A DNA stretch of 64,000 nucleotides. It comes from Mesonia maritima (GTDB lineage: Bacteria; Bacteroidota; Bacteroidia; Flavobacteriales; Flavobacteriaceae). Of this stretch, positions 24,422 through 34,112 are shown in pieces (the first letter of the stretch is position 1; every line of letters begins with the position of its first letter). The notes under the pieces were generated by a model. It was not told where the DNA came from and did no database searches. It saw nothing but the letters and a program-made list of their open reading frames with translations. Location: assembly GCF_042433895.1 (NCBI RefSeq), contig NZ_JBHLUA010000012.1:868001-932000 (forward strand), given 5' to 3'. Position numbers and translations under genes: made by a program.

Positions 24422-25485
24422 TTGAAATAACTGGAAGTAGGACTTATTTATAGTCTGATCTTTTTTTATAGATATTGAGAAACTGACTTAAAATAATTCC
24501 TCAGTTCCTGATAGGTTGTAACCACTTCTTAGGACTTCTATTTTATTGAAGTGTGAAGTTTATTAATGTCTCATCAGTGGTGAAAGATAATGTGATTGTG
24601 TATTTTTTGGTTTTACTTTTGAGTTTCTTGGTAAGCTTAGTGGTGTAAATGATCTTTTTATTTCTCCGTATTCAAAAGAATAAGATGAGGTTTTCTAAAT
24701 TCTAACTCCAGTTAGCTATTCACTGCATACGAATACTTAACTTTCTAAAACTCGGTACATTATCTAGTGCAGCTTTGCTTGCTTGATGGCTAGAGGGTAT
24801 TATAGATTTAGATACTCAAAAAATAAGCCATTAGTCTAAATAATAAATTTGAGAATATGACACTGAAAAAATATATTTTCTTTTAAAACAGAAGTGGTTT
24901 CAAAAGCTTTAAAAGAAAAAAGAAAGGTGAGGTCGCGCAGATTTAAAGTTAAAGTTTTAACTTTAACCTACTCAAATTAGTGGTTGAGAGGGTGAGTTTT
25001 TTGAATGGCGATTGATAATGCTTTTCTTCAAAAATTTTGGCAAATATCAAATACTAAAAAAACAATCTAAATCCGCTTAAAAATGAATTAGACCTATACG
25101 TAATGACAAGCAAATAAAACTGTATTATTAAATGTACAATAATAAATATATGCATGGATAATTGGATTAAAAAAACAAATTAAACGATAACAAGTTGTCG
25201 CCTGAAGATCATATTAATTTTGTATGAAATCGGTCCTATGTGATAGCTCGCCCCGCAATACGGATTAATGTGAAGTTTTTTTGTATGCTTAACGGTTTTA
25301 GTTTGCTGGGGGTAAAATTTATTTTGTACATTTATAAAGTTGAATTCTAGTAGTTATTCTCAGTAATAAAATTGTTCATAATTATTTATAGTATAGCTAA
25401 TGATTATAAGTTGAAATAAGTTAGGTCTGTGTGATTTAATTAAAACAACATTTTTAATGTTGATAAATGTTTTACAGTTAAAGTT
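24422..25485. other. Gene-free stretch between the defence region and the secretion operon
   Basis: No ORF of useful length or RNA gene is recognised. There is a 9-bp perfect inverted repeat (24948-24956 with 24959-24967) and a 7-bp hairpin (25446-25452 with 25456-25462) just before the first secretion gene. The promoter of the secretion operon must lie in the last few hundred bases, but no box pair has correct spacing. Confidence 0.4.
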
Positions 25486-26697
25486 ATGTTGAAAGCAGCG
25501 TCCTTGGCATATGCAGTGTTTATTTTTCTCTTAGTAGGTATATTTTGTTATATAATCATGCAGATTTTTTCCTTTAGTCTTGAGTTGAATAATTATTTTG
25601 ATTTAAGGAAAAAATTAATTATGCATAATGAATCTGCTGCATCTTATGCCAAAGCGAATTTTGAAAATTTGAAATCATATAAACAAATACGTTTGTTTCC
25701 AAATGAAAAAATAGAAACTGTTTTTGTGAAGGAAAAATGGGGTTTTTTTGATAAACTGACAATAATTTCATCGCTTAAAAAGGATAGTATACGACAAGAT
25801 TTCCTTGTGGCTAATAAACGAAATAAGAATACACCTGCATTATATTTAAGGGATAATGATGAAGATTTTAAAATTTCAGGGGGAACTCGCATCAATGGAG
25901 ATATTTTTATTCCAAAAAAAGGTTTGAAAACAATTACTATTGATAATAATAGTTTTGAAAAGCCTATTCATAACGGAAGTGTCTTCAATTCTCAGAAAGT
26001 ATTTCCGAAACACTCTGAGTTGACTATAGGATACCCTGAAAATTATGAACTATTAGATATTAATGAAATTAATGAACATAGCGTAATCAATGGATTTAAT
26101 GAAATTACAAAAGTTATAGAAGTCAATACCAAGTTGGAAAACCTAAAGCTTAAAGGGAATATTATGGTCACATCCCAAGATACCTTGATTATTTCTTCGT
26201 CGGTAATATTAGAGGATGTTATTCTCGAAGCCCCAAAAATAATTTTTCAAAATGGTTTTGAAGGTAGTGCACAAGTCTTTGCTTCTAAAGGAGTAATAGT
26301 TGAACCTCAGGTAGTTTTAAAATATCCGTCTATTATTACTGTTGGTTCAAACCATATTATGGAAAAATCCATAATTTTTGAGGGAGAATCTGTTTTTTCA
26401 GGTTTGGTTTTTATGCAGGGTGGTGGGCTGTCTTTGGAAAAACAAAATACGATTCTTATTAAGGAGAAAGCTGAGTTGACCGGTGAGGTTTATTGTGATG
26501 GAACATTATCTCTCTATGGTATTGTGAACGGAAGTGTTTTTGCTTCAGCATTAGTACATAAAACGACTACAACAGCATATAAAAATTTGATATACAACGG
26601 ACATATACTGGTTGATAAGGTGCCGGGTTCTTTTTTTCAAGATTCTTTTTTCCAACCTCTTGATTCAGAAGAAATACTTTTTGTAAAAAAAATATGA
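25486..26697 (+). CDS. GspK-position pseudopilin with bactofilin-like repeats
   Basis: A 403-residue protein that opens the T2SS-like operon. It begins MLKAASLAYAVFIFLLVGIF: a class III-type leader (MLKA, cleavage before ASLAY) and one hydrophobic helix as in pseudopilins. Position +5 is Tyr, not Glu, which fits GspK-type pseudopilins, as does its larger size. The rest is β-rich with short repeated strands (GGTRINGDIFI; KAELTGEVYCDGTLSLYGIVNGSVFAS), resembling bactofilin or left-handed β-helix rungs. It overlaps the next pseudopilin gene by 4 bp. It probably caps the pseudopilus; the β-helix part is unlike classical GspK. Confidence 0.6.
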   Translation: MLKAASLAYAVFIFLLVGIFCYIIMQIFSFSLELNNYFDLRKKLIMHNESAASYAKANFENLKSYKQIRLFPNEKIETVFVKEKWGFFDKLTIISSLKKDSIRQDFLVANKRNKNTPALYLRDNDEDFKISGGTRINGDIFIPKKGLKTITIDNNSFEKPIHNGSVFNSQKVFPKHSELTIGYPENYELLDINEINEHSVINGFNEITKVIEVNTKLENLKLKGNIMVTSQDTLIISSSVILEDVILEAPKIIFQNGFEGSAQVFASKGVIVEPQVVLKYPSIITVGSNHIMEKSIIFEGESVFSGLVFMQGGGLSLEKQNTILIKEKAELTGEVYCDGTLSLYGIVNGSVFASALVHKTTTTAYKNLIYNGHILVDKVPGSFFQDSFFQPLDSEEILFVKKI

Positions 26698-27047
26698 GAT
26701 TTACTAAATATAGCTTAACAGCATCTTCAATTGCGGAATCGGTTATTGCCATGGTAATCATCAGTATTTGTATACTTACCGCAACCATGGTTTACATGAA
26801 TATAATCGATGGAGACCCTCCAGTTAAAAAATATATAATCCAGCGGAGAATAACAGAACTTCTTCATGAAACTCGGATGAATAATGATATTGCTCCTTTC
26901 TATAAAGAATATGGAACATATACGATTGAAAAAACAGTAGAGGATTATCAAGAAAACCTCAAGCTTTCAAAAATATCTTTTTTAGTGAAGACAGCACATA
27001 AGAAATATACATATGAACTTTTAATGAACCATAAAATTAATGATTAA
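26694..27047 (+). CDS. Minor pseudopilin (GspI-like)
   Basis: A 117-residue protein. After a ten-residue leader ending in Ala, the mature N-terminus SSIAESVIAMVIISICIL has the conserved Glu at +5 and the hydrophobic assembly helix. The globular part is short. GspI is the best guess from size and order (between the GspK-like gene and the J-like gene). It overlaps both neighbours (4 and 8 bp). It is likely processed by the prepilin peptidase at 29119. Confidence 0.7.
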   Translation: MRFTKYSLTASSIAESVIAMVIISICILTATMVYMNIIDGDPPVKKYIIQRRITELLHETRMNNDIAPFYKEYGTYTIEKTVEDYQENLKLSKISFLVKTAHKKYTYELLMNHKIND

Positions 27048-27507
27048 AGCATATACCATATTAGAGACGGTCATAACCATGGTTTTAATAGGTATAATTG
27101 TATCAGTGGTTTATTTAACGTATAGCTATATGGAACATAACTTAAAAACATATGTAAGGACCGAAGCTGAAAATTTTAAACTAAATAGTTTTAAAACAAC
27201 CCTTGAAGAGGATTTCTATATATCAGAAAAAGTAAAGGCTTTTAGTAACAGTAAAGTTAAGGTGTATTTTTATGATGGGAGAAATGTAGAATATAGATAT
27301 GATGGGCATTACCTGATTAGGGAGTCTTTGGTAAGCAAAGACACCATTCTGGCAAATGATGTTCAATTGAGCTATGTTAATGGTCAGAAAAAACATAGTG
27401 ATGGTTTAAGACTAGTTGATGAAATGCAAATTTCAGCACTACTGTATGGTGAAAGCGCACCATTATACGTTTATAAAAATTATTACTCCAACTTTTTGAA
27501 TAATTGA
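27040..27507 (+). CDS. Minor pseudopilin (GspJ/H-like)
   Basis: A 155-residue protein with leader MIKA and mature start YTILETVITMVLIGIIVSVV, an excellent prepilin motif with Glu at +5. The soluble domain of about 120 residues is β-rich (KVKVYFYDGRNVEYRYDG). By size and order it is a GspJ- or GspH-type minor pseudopilin. It overlaps the preceding gene by 8 bp and is followed after 3 bp by gspF. Confidence 0.75.
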   Translation: MIKAYTILETVITMVLIGIIVSVVYLTYSYMEHNLKTYVRTEAENFKLNSFKTTLEEDFYISEKVKAFSNSKVKVYFYDGRNVEYRYDGHYLIRESLVSKDTILANDVQLSYVNGQKKHSDGLRLVDEMQISALLYGESAPLYVYKNYYSNFLNN

Positions 27508-27510
27508 TTT

Positions 27511-28650
27511 GTGGGTATAGATGTCAGTTACATACAAAATAAAGATAAAAAGAAACCTTCTTTTAAAAAGAAAAATACGGGGTTTTGGCAAAAGTCATTG
27601 ACGTTATCAAAAAAACTAAGTGATAAAAAGAAGACCTTTATCTATAAAGACTTAAGTATACTTTTAAAAGCTGGAATTGATTTTGAAGGAGCACTTATAA
27701 TTGTTAAGGAGCAGCAAAAAAACACTTTTATAAGAGGGGTTATCGATACATTATTACAACAAGTGGTCAAAGGAAAAGCTTTTTATGAAGCTATGAGCGT
27801 CACTAAACAATTTTCCTCCTATGAAATTTTTAGTGTAAAGATCGGAGAAGAAACCCGAATGTTGGATGTTACTCTCGAAGAGCTGCAGAAATATTTTGAA
27901 AGAAAAGTTAAATTGAAAAAACAAATCATTTCTATACTTGCTTATCCAATATTTATTTTAGTACTGACCTTCGGAACGCTGTACTTTATGTTGACTTATG
28001 TAGTACCATTATTTGAATCAGTATTTAACCAATTTGACAAGGAATTGCCGTCACTAACAAAAACGGTGATTTATTTATCAGATAATTTCAATACCTTTTT
28101 TATATTTTTCATCCTTACATTATTTTTATTGTTTATCTTATACCGATATGTTAGGAATAAAAATATGTATAAGAAGATTACTTCAAGAGTTGTATTAAAA
28201 ATTCCTTTTTTCGGAAAGCTTGTAAAAGAGATTTACCTTACCCGTTTTTGTCAATCGATGGCACTTTTGCTCGTATCTAAAACTTCTTTGGTCGAATCAT
28301 TACACTTAGTAAAAAAGATGATAGGCTTTTATCCGATAGAAATAGCACTTGATAAAATAGCATATGACATTGAAAAAGGACAAACTTTTGGAAATTCATT
28401 AACAAAATTTTATATTTTTGACTCTAACCTGATTTCTATGGTAAAAGTTGCCGAGCAGGTAAACCAGTTGGATGCAATGTTTCTCAGGTTAGCTAATCAT
28501 TTTGATGAGGAAGTCAGCCATAAAACAAAAGTGATGGGGACGGTTATCGAGCCATTGTTGATTTTAATAATTGGTGGAATTGTTGGTGTTATTATGATAT
28601 CTATGTATGCTCCGATGTTTGATTTAAGTGAAGTAATTGGAGGAAATTAG
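27511..28650 (+). CDS. gspF: GspF/PilC-type inner-membrane platform protein
   Basis: A 379-residue T2SS F-domain protein. Two similar cytoplasmic helical domains (near 45-150 and 235-345; FIYKDLSILLKAGIDFEGAL and LTRFCQSMALLLVSKTSLVESL) are separated by two transmembrane segments (near 145-165 and 195-215), with the last segment at 350-370 (VIEPLLILIIGGIVGVIMIS). It forms the inner-membrane platform that the ATPase drives. GTG at 27511 is the only reasonable start: the preceding gene ends 3 bp before it and no ATG lies nearby. Confidence 0.93.
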   Translation: MGIDVSYIQNKDKKKPSFKKKNTGFWQKSLTLSKKLSDKKKTFIYKDLSILLKAGIDFEGALIIVKEQQKNTFIRGVIDTLLQQVVKGKAFYEAMSVTKQFSSYEIFSVKIGEETRMLDVTLEELQKYFERKVKLKKQIISILAYPIFILVLTFGTLYFMLTYVVPLFESVFNQFDKELPSLTKTVIYLSDNFNTFFIFFILTLFLLFILYRYVRNKNMYKKITSRVVLKIPFFGKLVKEIYLTRFCQSMALLLVSKTSLVESLHLVKKMIGFYPIEIALDKIAYDIEKGQTFGNSLTKFYIFDSNLISMVKVAEQVNQLDAMFLRLANHFDEEVSHKTKVMGTVIEPLLILIIGGIVGVIMISMYAPMFDLSEVIGGN

Positions 28651-28682
28651 TTCAGAGTATTAATTCAAAATAAATATAAGTC

Positions 28683-29117
28683 ATGTTTAAAAGATTAAAT
28701 TGTAAAAATAGAAAGCTTCGTAAACTTTATTTAAAGGCTTATTCCATGACAGAAATCTTAGTGGTATTATGTATCATTGGTATTTTGATTTTAATGGTAT
28801 TACCCAATCAAACATCAGTTATCAGCCAAGCAAAAGCCATTGAAGCACAAACTATGCTCAATCACCTACATGCTTTGCAAAAAAGCCATTTTTACCGATA
28901 TTCAAAATATACGTCAAGTTTTGAGGACTTGGGATTTGAACCTGCCTTAACTATAGAAGAGGGAGGGCAGGCCGTATATCGAATTGAAATTATTGAGGCC
29001 GAAACCAATAGTTTTAAAGCCAAAGCGACTGCTCTATCGGATTTTGATGGGGATGGTATATTTAATGTTTGGGAAATAGATGAGAACAAACTTTTAAAAG
29101 AGGTGGTAAAAGATTGA
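28683..29117 (+). CDS. gspG: Major pseudopilin (GspG-like)
   Basis: A 144-residue protein. A long basic leader (MFKRLNCKNRKLRKLYLKA) precedes YSMTEILVVLCIIGILILM, with Glu at +5 and the full assembly helix. The C-terminal segment SDFDGDGIFNVWEIDE has the Asp-rich calcium-loop look of GspG/PilE-type proteins ('D.DGDG..N.W'). It should form the pseudopilus fibre. It lies between gspF and the peptidase gene (1 bp gap). Confidence 0.85.
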   Translation: MFKRLNCKNRKLRKLYLKAYSMTEILVVLCIIGILILMVLPNQTSVISQAKAIEAQTMLNHLHALQKSHFYRYSKYTSSFEDLGFEPALTIEEGGQAVYRIEIIEAETNSFKAKATALSDFDGDGIFNVWEIDENKLLKEVVKD

Positions 29118-29118
29118 T

Positions 29119-29619
29119 ATGGAACTTTTGATATTAAATATACTATTATTGGTTTTGTTAGGGGGTATTGTATATCAAGATTTTAAGTATAGGGAAATTC
29201 ATGTCCTTCTGATTGTTGGGATTTTTTTTGTAGCCTTGGGATTGGTTTGGATAACTGACAAAGAGTTGTTAGCCTTTTTACGGCCATTTCTATTCGTTGT
29301 TGTTGTCACGGGGGGGGTATGGAGTTATATTTCAATAAGACAAAAAAAAATAATAGACCCTTTTAGTCACCACATAGGTCTTGGGGATATATTGTTTTTT
29401 GCTGCGATTACACCATTATTTGGTTTACATAGCTATATTCTTTTTTTTATTACCGGAATGATTTTGGCAATTTTATTTTCGTTGGTTTTTAAAGAGTATG
29501 TGAAGCAAAGGTTAATCCCACTGGCAGGAATTCTAGCCTGTTTACTTATGTTACTGAAGATAGTTTCATGGGGTTTAGGGAAAGAAATATTTTATAAATT
29601 TAACTTTTTAATGGTTTAA
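29119..29619 (+). CDS. gspO: Prepilin peptidase, short form (A24 family)
   Basis: A 166-residue polytopic membrane protein with the two catalytic aspartates of the A24 family: D21 in YQDFKYREI and D90 in GLGD. About five hydrophobic segments are visible. The N-terminal methyltransferase domain with its zinc cysteines, present in full-length PilD/GspO (about 290 residues), is missing, so it may only cleave. It lies inside the operon between gspG and gspE, so it most likely processes the four pseudopilins encoded here, all of which have Ala at -1. Confidence 0.88.
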   Translation: MELLILNILLLVLLGGIVYQDFKYREIHVLLIVGIFFVALGLVWITDKELLAFLRPFLFVVVVTGGVWSYISIRQKKIIDPFSHHIGLGDILFFAAITPLFGLHSYILFFITGMILAILFSLVFKEYVKQRLIPLAGILACLLMLLKIVSWGLGKEIFYKFNFLMV

Positions 29620-29622
29620 CTT

Positions 29623-31017
29623 TTGGACATTTATAAGGAGATAGAACTGACCACCGAATGCCAGCAATTAGTCCCGGCAAATATAGCCTATCATTATGGG
29701 GTTGTTCCTAAAGAAATTAAAAAAGGTACCCTTCACTTATATGCAAAACAAAGCACTTATTCATCCCTCTCCCCCGAAGAGTTGGAACTGATTCTTGGAA
29801 ATCAAATTGAATTTGAACCGGTTAATGATGATATAATCAATAAAGCTTTGTCAAAGCATTATCGGTCTGGGGGAAGCAAAGCCCAAGGAGCTGATTTTGA
29901 ACTCGGGAATGATTTTTTAGAAAACCTAATTTGGGATGCTAAGTCAACAGGGAGTAGTGATATACATTTTGAATCATTTAAGGATATGGCTAGAATCCGG
30001 TTTAGGATTGATGGCAAGTTAATAGAACGTTATAAAGTAAAAAAAGAGGATTATCCAGAGCTTGTCAATAAGATTAAAATAAAATCTAAACTAAATATAA
30101 CTGAAAAAAGACTGCCTCAAGACGGACGAATCCATTATGACAATTTTGATATTAGGGTGTCGATTTTACCTACACTTTATGGAGAAAAAATTGTGATGCG
30201 TATTTTGGGCAGGGATACCACTAATTTAAGCATAGATGTGTTGGGAATGAATGAAAAGGAAAAAGATGCTTATATGGAAGGGGTTAATGCATCAAAAGGA
30301 ATTGTGTTAATAAGTGGGCCTACAGGATCAGGAAAGACGACTACCCTTTACGCCACATTAAAACTATTGAACAAAATAAATACCAATATACTTACCATTG
30401 AAGACCCTATTGAATATACATTAGAGGGAATAAATCAGGTGCAATTAAATGAAGGAGTAGGCCTAACGTTTTCGAGTGCTCTTAAAACATTTTTAAGACA
30501 GGACCCCGATATCATAATGGTTGGAGAAATACGAGATGAAAAAACTGCCCAAATGGCTATAAGGGCAAGCCTGACAGGGCATCTTGTTTTATCTACCATA
30601 CATACTAATTCGGCATTGGGCACTATTTCAAGGCTTGTTGACATGGGGGTTCCCTCTTTTTTAATAGCAGAAACATTACGTGTTTCAGTCGCTCAACGGT
30701 TGGTAAGGAAACTTTGTGATTATTGTAAAGTAAAAGAAACAATCGATGTTGAAAAATTTAAAAAATTAACAGCACTAAAGTATCATTACCTTCCTGTAGG
30801 TTGTGATCGCTGTTTCCATACAGGCTACAAAGGACGTATTGCTATTTATGAATTGATTCCTGTAACACAAAAGGTAGTGGACATTATAAAAGAAGGTAAG
30901 CAAAAATTGAACTATGATACATTGAAAGATAAAGCCTTTAAGTTAATTGAAGATGGAATTACAACATATGAAGAAGTTTATTCTATTTTAATCGAAGATA
31001 CCCAATTAAATGACTAA
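29623..31017 (+). CDS. gspE: GspE/PilB-type secretion ATPase
   Basis: A 464-residue hexameric ATPase that powers pseudopilus assembly. Walker A GPTGSGKTT is near residues 230-238, the Asp box TIEDPIEYTLEGI near 258-270, Walker B region DPDIIMVGEIRD near 295-306 and the His box LVLSTIHTN near 323-331. A zinc-finger-like CxxC pair is present (CDYC near 365, CDRC near 394). The N1 domain is short. The start codon is TTG at 29623, 3 bp after the peptidase stop; no ATG is available before conserved sequence begins. It overlaps gspD by 8 bp. Confidence 0.95.
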   Translation: MDIYKEIELTTECQQLVPANIAYHYGVVPKEIKKGTLHLYAKQSTYSSLSPEELELILGNQIEFEPVNDDIINKALSKHYRSGGSKAQGADFELGNDFLENLIWDAKSTGSSDIHFESFKDMARIRFRIDGKLIERYKVKKEDYPELVNKIKIKSKLNITEKRLPQDGRIHYDNFDIRVSILPTLYGEKIVMRILGRDTTNLSIDVLGMNEKEKDAYMEGVNASKGIVLISGPTGSGKTTTLYATLKLLNKINTNILTIEDPIEYTLEGINQVQLNEGVGLTFSSALKTFLRQDPDIIMVGEIRDEKTAQMAIRASLTGHLVLSTIHTNSALGTISRLVDMGVPSFLIAETLRVSVAQRLVRKLCDYCKVKETIDVEKFKKLTALKYHYLPVGCDRCFHTGYKGRIAIYELIPVTQKVVDIIKEGKQKLNYDTLKDKAFKLIEDGITTYEEVYSILIEDTQLND

Positions 31018-32923
31018 ACCAACGTTTCTAATATTGTTCTTGTTTTTTTCAACACTTGTTTTTTCGCAAACAGAAAGAATAAAAACAATTGAAAATAAAT
31101 TAATTGAACTGTCAAATTCCCAAAAGGGCTTAACCGAACAGGTTAGGATTGATATTTCTGGACTTACTTTATATGATTTTATCGCCTCTATAGCAGATGA
31201 ACATCAATTGAATGTCAGCGTAGATAATAAGCTTAACCAAATCATCAATAATAATTTTTATGATGTAGAGGTTAAAGATGTTTTTTTATTTCTAATTCAG
31301 AAATATGAATTGGAAGTTGAGTTTTTAAATAATATTATTGTCTTTAATAAAAAAGAGAAAGTTGAAGTTGAAGCGCCTCCAAAACTACCGGAGCCTATTG
31401 ATATTAACTATAACTCCCAAAATGATTTTTTATCTGTAAAACTTAAAAACGATTCATTGCCCAGAGTTGCGGCAAAGATAACTGAGTTGTCCAATAAAAA
31501 TATTGTTTTGGCTTCGGATGTTAAGGATATGAAAGTTTCTGCATATATTCTTAACCGACCCTTTGACCAAGTATTGGAAATGATGGCCAAATCCAACCAA
31601 TTAACAGTTACCCAAAATGATAATGGCTTTTATTTTCTTGAAAAAGACGTGTTGAACGATAAAATAGGTAGGCAAGAAATAAACACTAATGGAAAGGGCA
31701 ATATTCCTATGACGCCAAATTCAGGAATACTTGAAGTTACACGGAATGATAATGGTTACCTGAATATTAAAGCTTATGAATCAGATCTTACCAGCATTAT
31801 TATGCAAGCAGCAGACTTGTTGGGAGTGAGCTATTTTATGTATAATAAACCGGGTGATGAAACAACAACCTTGTTTGCCAATCAAATAACGTTTGACAAT
31901 TTATTAAGTCATATTTTTAAAGGTAAAAAATATACCTATAAAAAAGTAAAAGACCTATATCTAATTGGGGAGCAAAATACAGAGGGTTTAAGGGCTACGG
32001 AATTAATTCAACTAGAAAACAGAACACTGGAAACAGTATTGCCTACACTCCCCCAGGCATTAACGGAAAATGTTGAGGTAAAAGAAGTAGTAGAGCTAAA
32101 TGGTTTGATCGTATCGGGATCAGCTCCTAAAATCATAGAATTGAAAGAATATATCAGGGAGATAGACAAAATAGTCCCATTGATTCAAATAGAAGTACTT
32201 ATCGTACAATATCAAAAATCACATGATGTGCAGACAGGTCTTCGGGCAATTCTAGGAGAGGATGGCAAAGAGGTAAAAACCGAAGGAGTGTTGTTTCCTA
32301 CAACAGATGTGACTTTAAATTCGGCATCCGTCAACGATTTAATTGACGGTTTTAATGGATTTGGTATTTTCAATCTGGGCAAAGTTTCAGAGAATTTTTA
32401 TGCCAATTTATCAGCCATGGAGAGCAATTCCATTATTAACCTCCAGTCAACCCCTAAGATAGCAACGTTAAACGGTCATGAAGCTAGTGTATCCATAGGG
32501 CAAACAAGTTATTATTTTGAGCAAACTAACCGATTGATTAATACCGGAATTACGGACAATATACTTCAGTCTGGTCAATGGAAACCAACTGAGGCTAACT
32601 TAAGTGTAATTATCAAACCTAGTGTTTCCAAAGATGAACAAGTTACATTAACTATCAATGTAGAAAAAAGTGCGTTTACAGGTCGATCTGGAGAAAATGC
32701 CCCGCCTGATAGGGCGACACAACAATTTCAGTCGTTGGTCAGGGTGAAAAATAATGAGATGATTTTATTAGGAGGTCTGGATGAACTTGATAAGCAGGAT
32801 ACAGGTACCGGAACACCCTTATTGGCGAGAATACCGATTATTAAATGGTTTTTTAGCAGTAAAGGCAAGTCCCGGTCAAAATCAAAACTGCATGTTTTTA
32901 TTAAACCGACTATTATTTATTGA
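31010..32923 (+). CDS. gspD: GspD/PilQ-type outer-membrane secretin
   Basis: A 637-residue secretin with a signal peptide (MTKPTFLILFLFFSTLVFSQ). N-terminal N0/STN-like domain (ISGLTLYDFIASIADEHQLN, near 50-110), further KH-like N domains (to about 390), then the β-barrel secretin domain: LIQIEVLIVQYQ, SIINLQSTPKIATLNGHEAS, MILLGGLDELDK, and the terminal strand VFIKPTIIY. It forms the outer-membrane gate. No S-domain for a pilotin is obvious; the FN3 lipoprotein at 34624 could serve that role. It overlaps gspE by 8 bp. Confidence 0.94.
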   Translation: MTKPTFLILFLFFSTLVFSQTERIKTIENKLIELSNSQKGLTEQVRIDISGLTLYDFIASIADEHQLNVSVDNKLNQIINNNFYDVEVKDVFLFLIQKYELEVEFLNNIIVFNKKEKVEVEAPPKLPEPIDINYNSQNDFLSVKLKNDSLPRVAAKITELSNKNIVLASDVKDMKVSAYILNRPFDQVLEMMAKSNQLTVTQNDNGFYFLEKDVLNDKIGRQEINTNGKGNIPMTPNSGILEVTRNDNGYLNIKAYESDLTSIIMQAADLLGVSYFMYNKPGDETTTLFANQITFDNLLSHIFKGKKYTYKKVKDLYLIGEQNTEGLRATELIQLENRTLETVLPTLPQALTENVEVKEVVELNGLIVSGSAPKIIELKEYIREIDKIVPLIQIEVLIVQYQKSHDVQTGLRAILGEDGKEVKTEGVLFPTTDVTLNSASVNDLIDGFNGFGIFNLGKVSENFYANLSAMESNSIINLQSTPKIATLNGHEASVSIGQTSYYFEQTNRLINTGITDNILQSGQWKPTEANLSVIIKPSVSKDEQVTLTINVEKSAFTGRSGENAPPDRATQQFQSLVRVKNNEMILLGGLDELDKQDTGTGTPLLARIPIIKWFFSSKGKSRSKSKLHVFIKPTIIY

Positions 32924-32933
32924 TATAGAAGAG

Positions 32934-34112
32934 ATGTTTGTGAACTTTATACATACCTATTTTGTAAAAGAATTTTATGCATTGCATATCCATATTGGTA
33001 AAGAACGGTTGTTCTATAACCTAGTTCACCTTTATAAAAGTAAAGGCACGGTTAAAATTAAAAATCAACAAGAAGCGTCGTCTTATGAAGTATTAGAAAA
33101 GAAAATAAATAAAAAAATCCCTGTGGTCCTATCGGTAACAGGAACAAAAATAGTTTCTAAAAAGGTTCTTGACCAACCGAATTACTTGAAAGAGGTATTG
33201 TTTGATAAAGATCCTGATGAATTTTATATTTTTGAAAAGCAAAATGAAGGAAATATTCTGGTATCGGTAACCCGAAAAGGAGAACTCGATGTGCTTTTGA
33301 CTGACTTAAAAGAAAAGAAGCTACAGGTTATCGATACATTCATTGGTCCATTTATACTGGATGTTTATGATTCCTTGTTGAAAAACATAGAAATCATAGA
33401 AACACCATACCTGAACTATCACCTTGAAACAAATAACATAACCATACATAAAAATGATAACTTTAGCCCTGCCCCTGAATTAGAGGTTGGGGATGAGAAA
33501 ATAGTAGGAAACTGTCTTATTGCATTTTCTGGGTTTATGCAATATTTGAATAAAACAGGGTGCTCTACAAACTATGAAGCAATAACCAGAGAACTCCATG
33601 AAGAATTTACTTACGGAAAAGCATTTAAACTTTTTGGGGGTACTGTTTTAGGTGTTTTTTTGACATTATTGATGGTAAGTTATACCATTACCGTTATTTA
33701 TGCAGGAAAAAATGCTGAAATACAACAAGAACTCACGTTAAAAAATCAGGTCTCTGATCAACTCATAAAATTGAAAAAGGATAAAAGATATAAAGAAAAC
33801 ATAATTAAAAATTCCAGTTTGGGATCAGCAAACTTTATTAGTTTCTATGTGGCTGACCTAATGAAAACTATACCAAATGATATTGTTTTGGAGCAATTAA
33901 GTGTATTTCCGATTGAAGGTAATATAGATGCAAAAAAGAAAATAAATATAAAGCCAAACCAAATTGTTATAAAGGGGTTAGCACCAACTAATAGGAGTGC
34001 AAATAACTGGTTGACAATTATTGAGGCCCTGACTTGGGTTGAAAAAGCAGAAATTTACTCATATACCTATAAAAATAGCAACTATTTTTTTACCCTAAAC
34101 CTTTTTTTATAG
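32934..34112 (+). CDS. gspL: GspL-like (PilM-PilN-like) inner-membrane protein
   Basis: The ATG at 32934 was chosen, 10 bp after the gspD stop; the longer frame from 32781 runs through gspD coding sequence. The protein is about 392 residues. The cytoplasmic N-terminal part (to about 235) has an actin-like/PilM-like strand pattern, followed by one transmembrane segment (TVLGVFLTLLMVSYTITVIY, near 240-262) and a periplasmic PilN-like ferredoxin fold (near 300-392, VLEQLSVFPIEG). That is the GspL architecture that links GspE to the membrane platform. Sequence divergence is high, so the call depends on topology and position between gspD and the GspM-like gene. Confidence 0.7.
   Translation: MFVNFIHTYFVKEFYALHIHIGKERLFYNLVHLYKSKGTVKIKNQQEASSYEVLEKKINKKIPVVLSVTGTKIVSKKVLDQPNYLKEVLFDKDPDEFYIFEKQNEGNILVSVTRKGELDVLLTDLKEKKLQVIDTFIGPFILDVYDSLLKNIEIIETPYLNYHLETNNITIHKNDNFSPAPELEVGDEKIVGNCLIAFSGFMQYLNKTGCSTNYEAITRELHEEFTYGKAFKLFGGTVLGVFLTLLMVSYTITVIYAGKNAEIQQELTLKNQVSDQLIKLKKDKRYKENIIKNSSLGSANFISFYVADLMKTIPNDIVLEQLSVFPIEGNIDAKKKINIKPNQIVIKGLAPTNRSANNWLTIIEALTWVEKAEIYSYTYKNSNYFFTLNLFL

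Noticed and set aside
25302..25326. Promoter for the secretion operon (TTTG ... TATTTTG)
   Set aside because: The spacer is only about 14 bp and the -7 box is one base short of TAnnTTTG.
23482..25485. Right-hand attachment site duplicating the tRNA-Asp 3' end
   Set aside because: No copy of the GTCCAGACCGCA segment was found by eye; an exact repeat search could still reveal a short match.
32781..32933. An upstream extension of the GspL-like gene
   Set aside because: It is out-of-frame gspD coding sequence; the ATG at 32934 lies just after the gspD stop.
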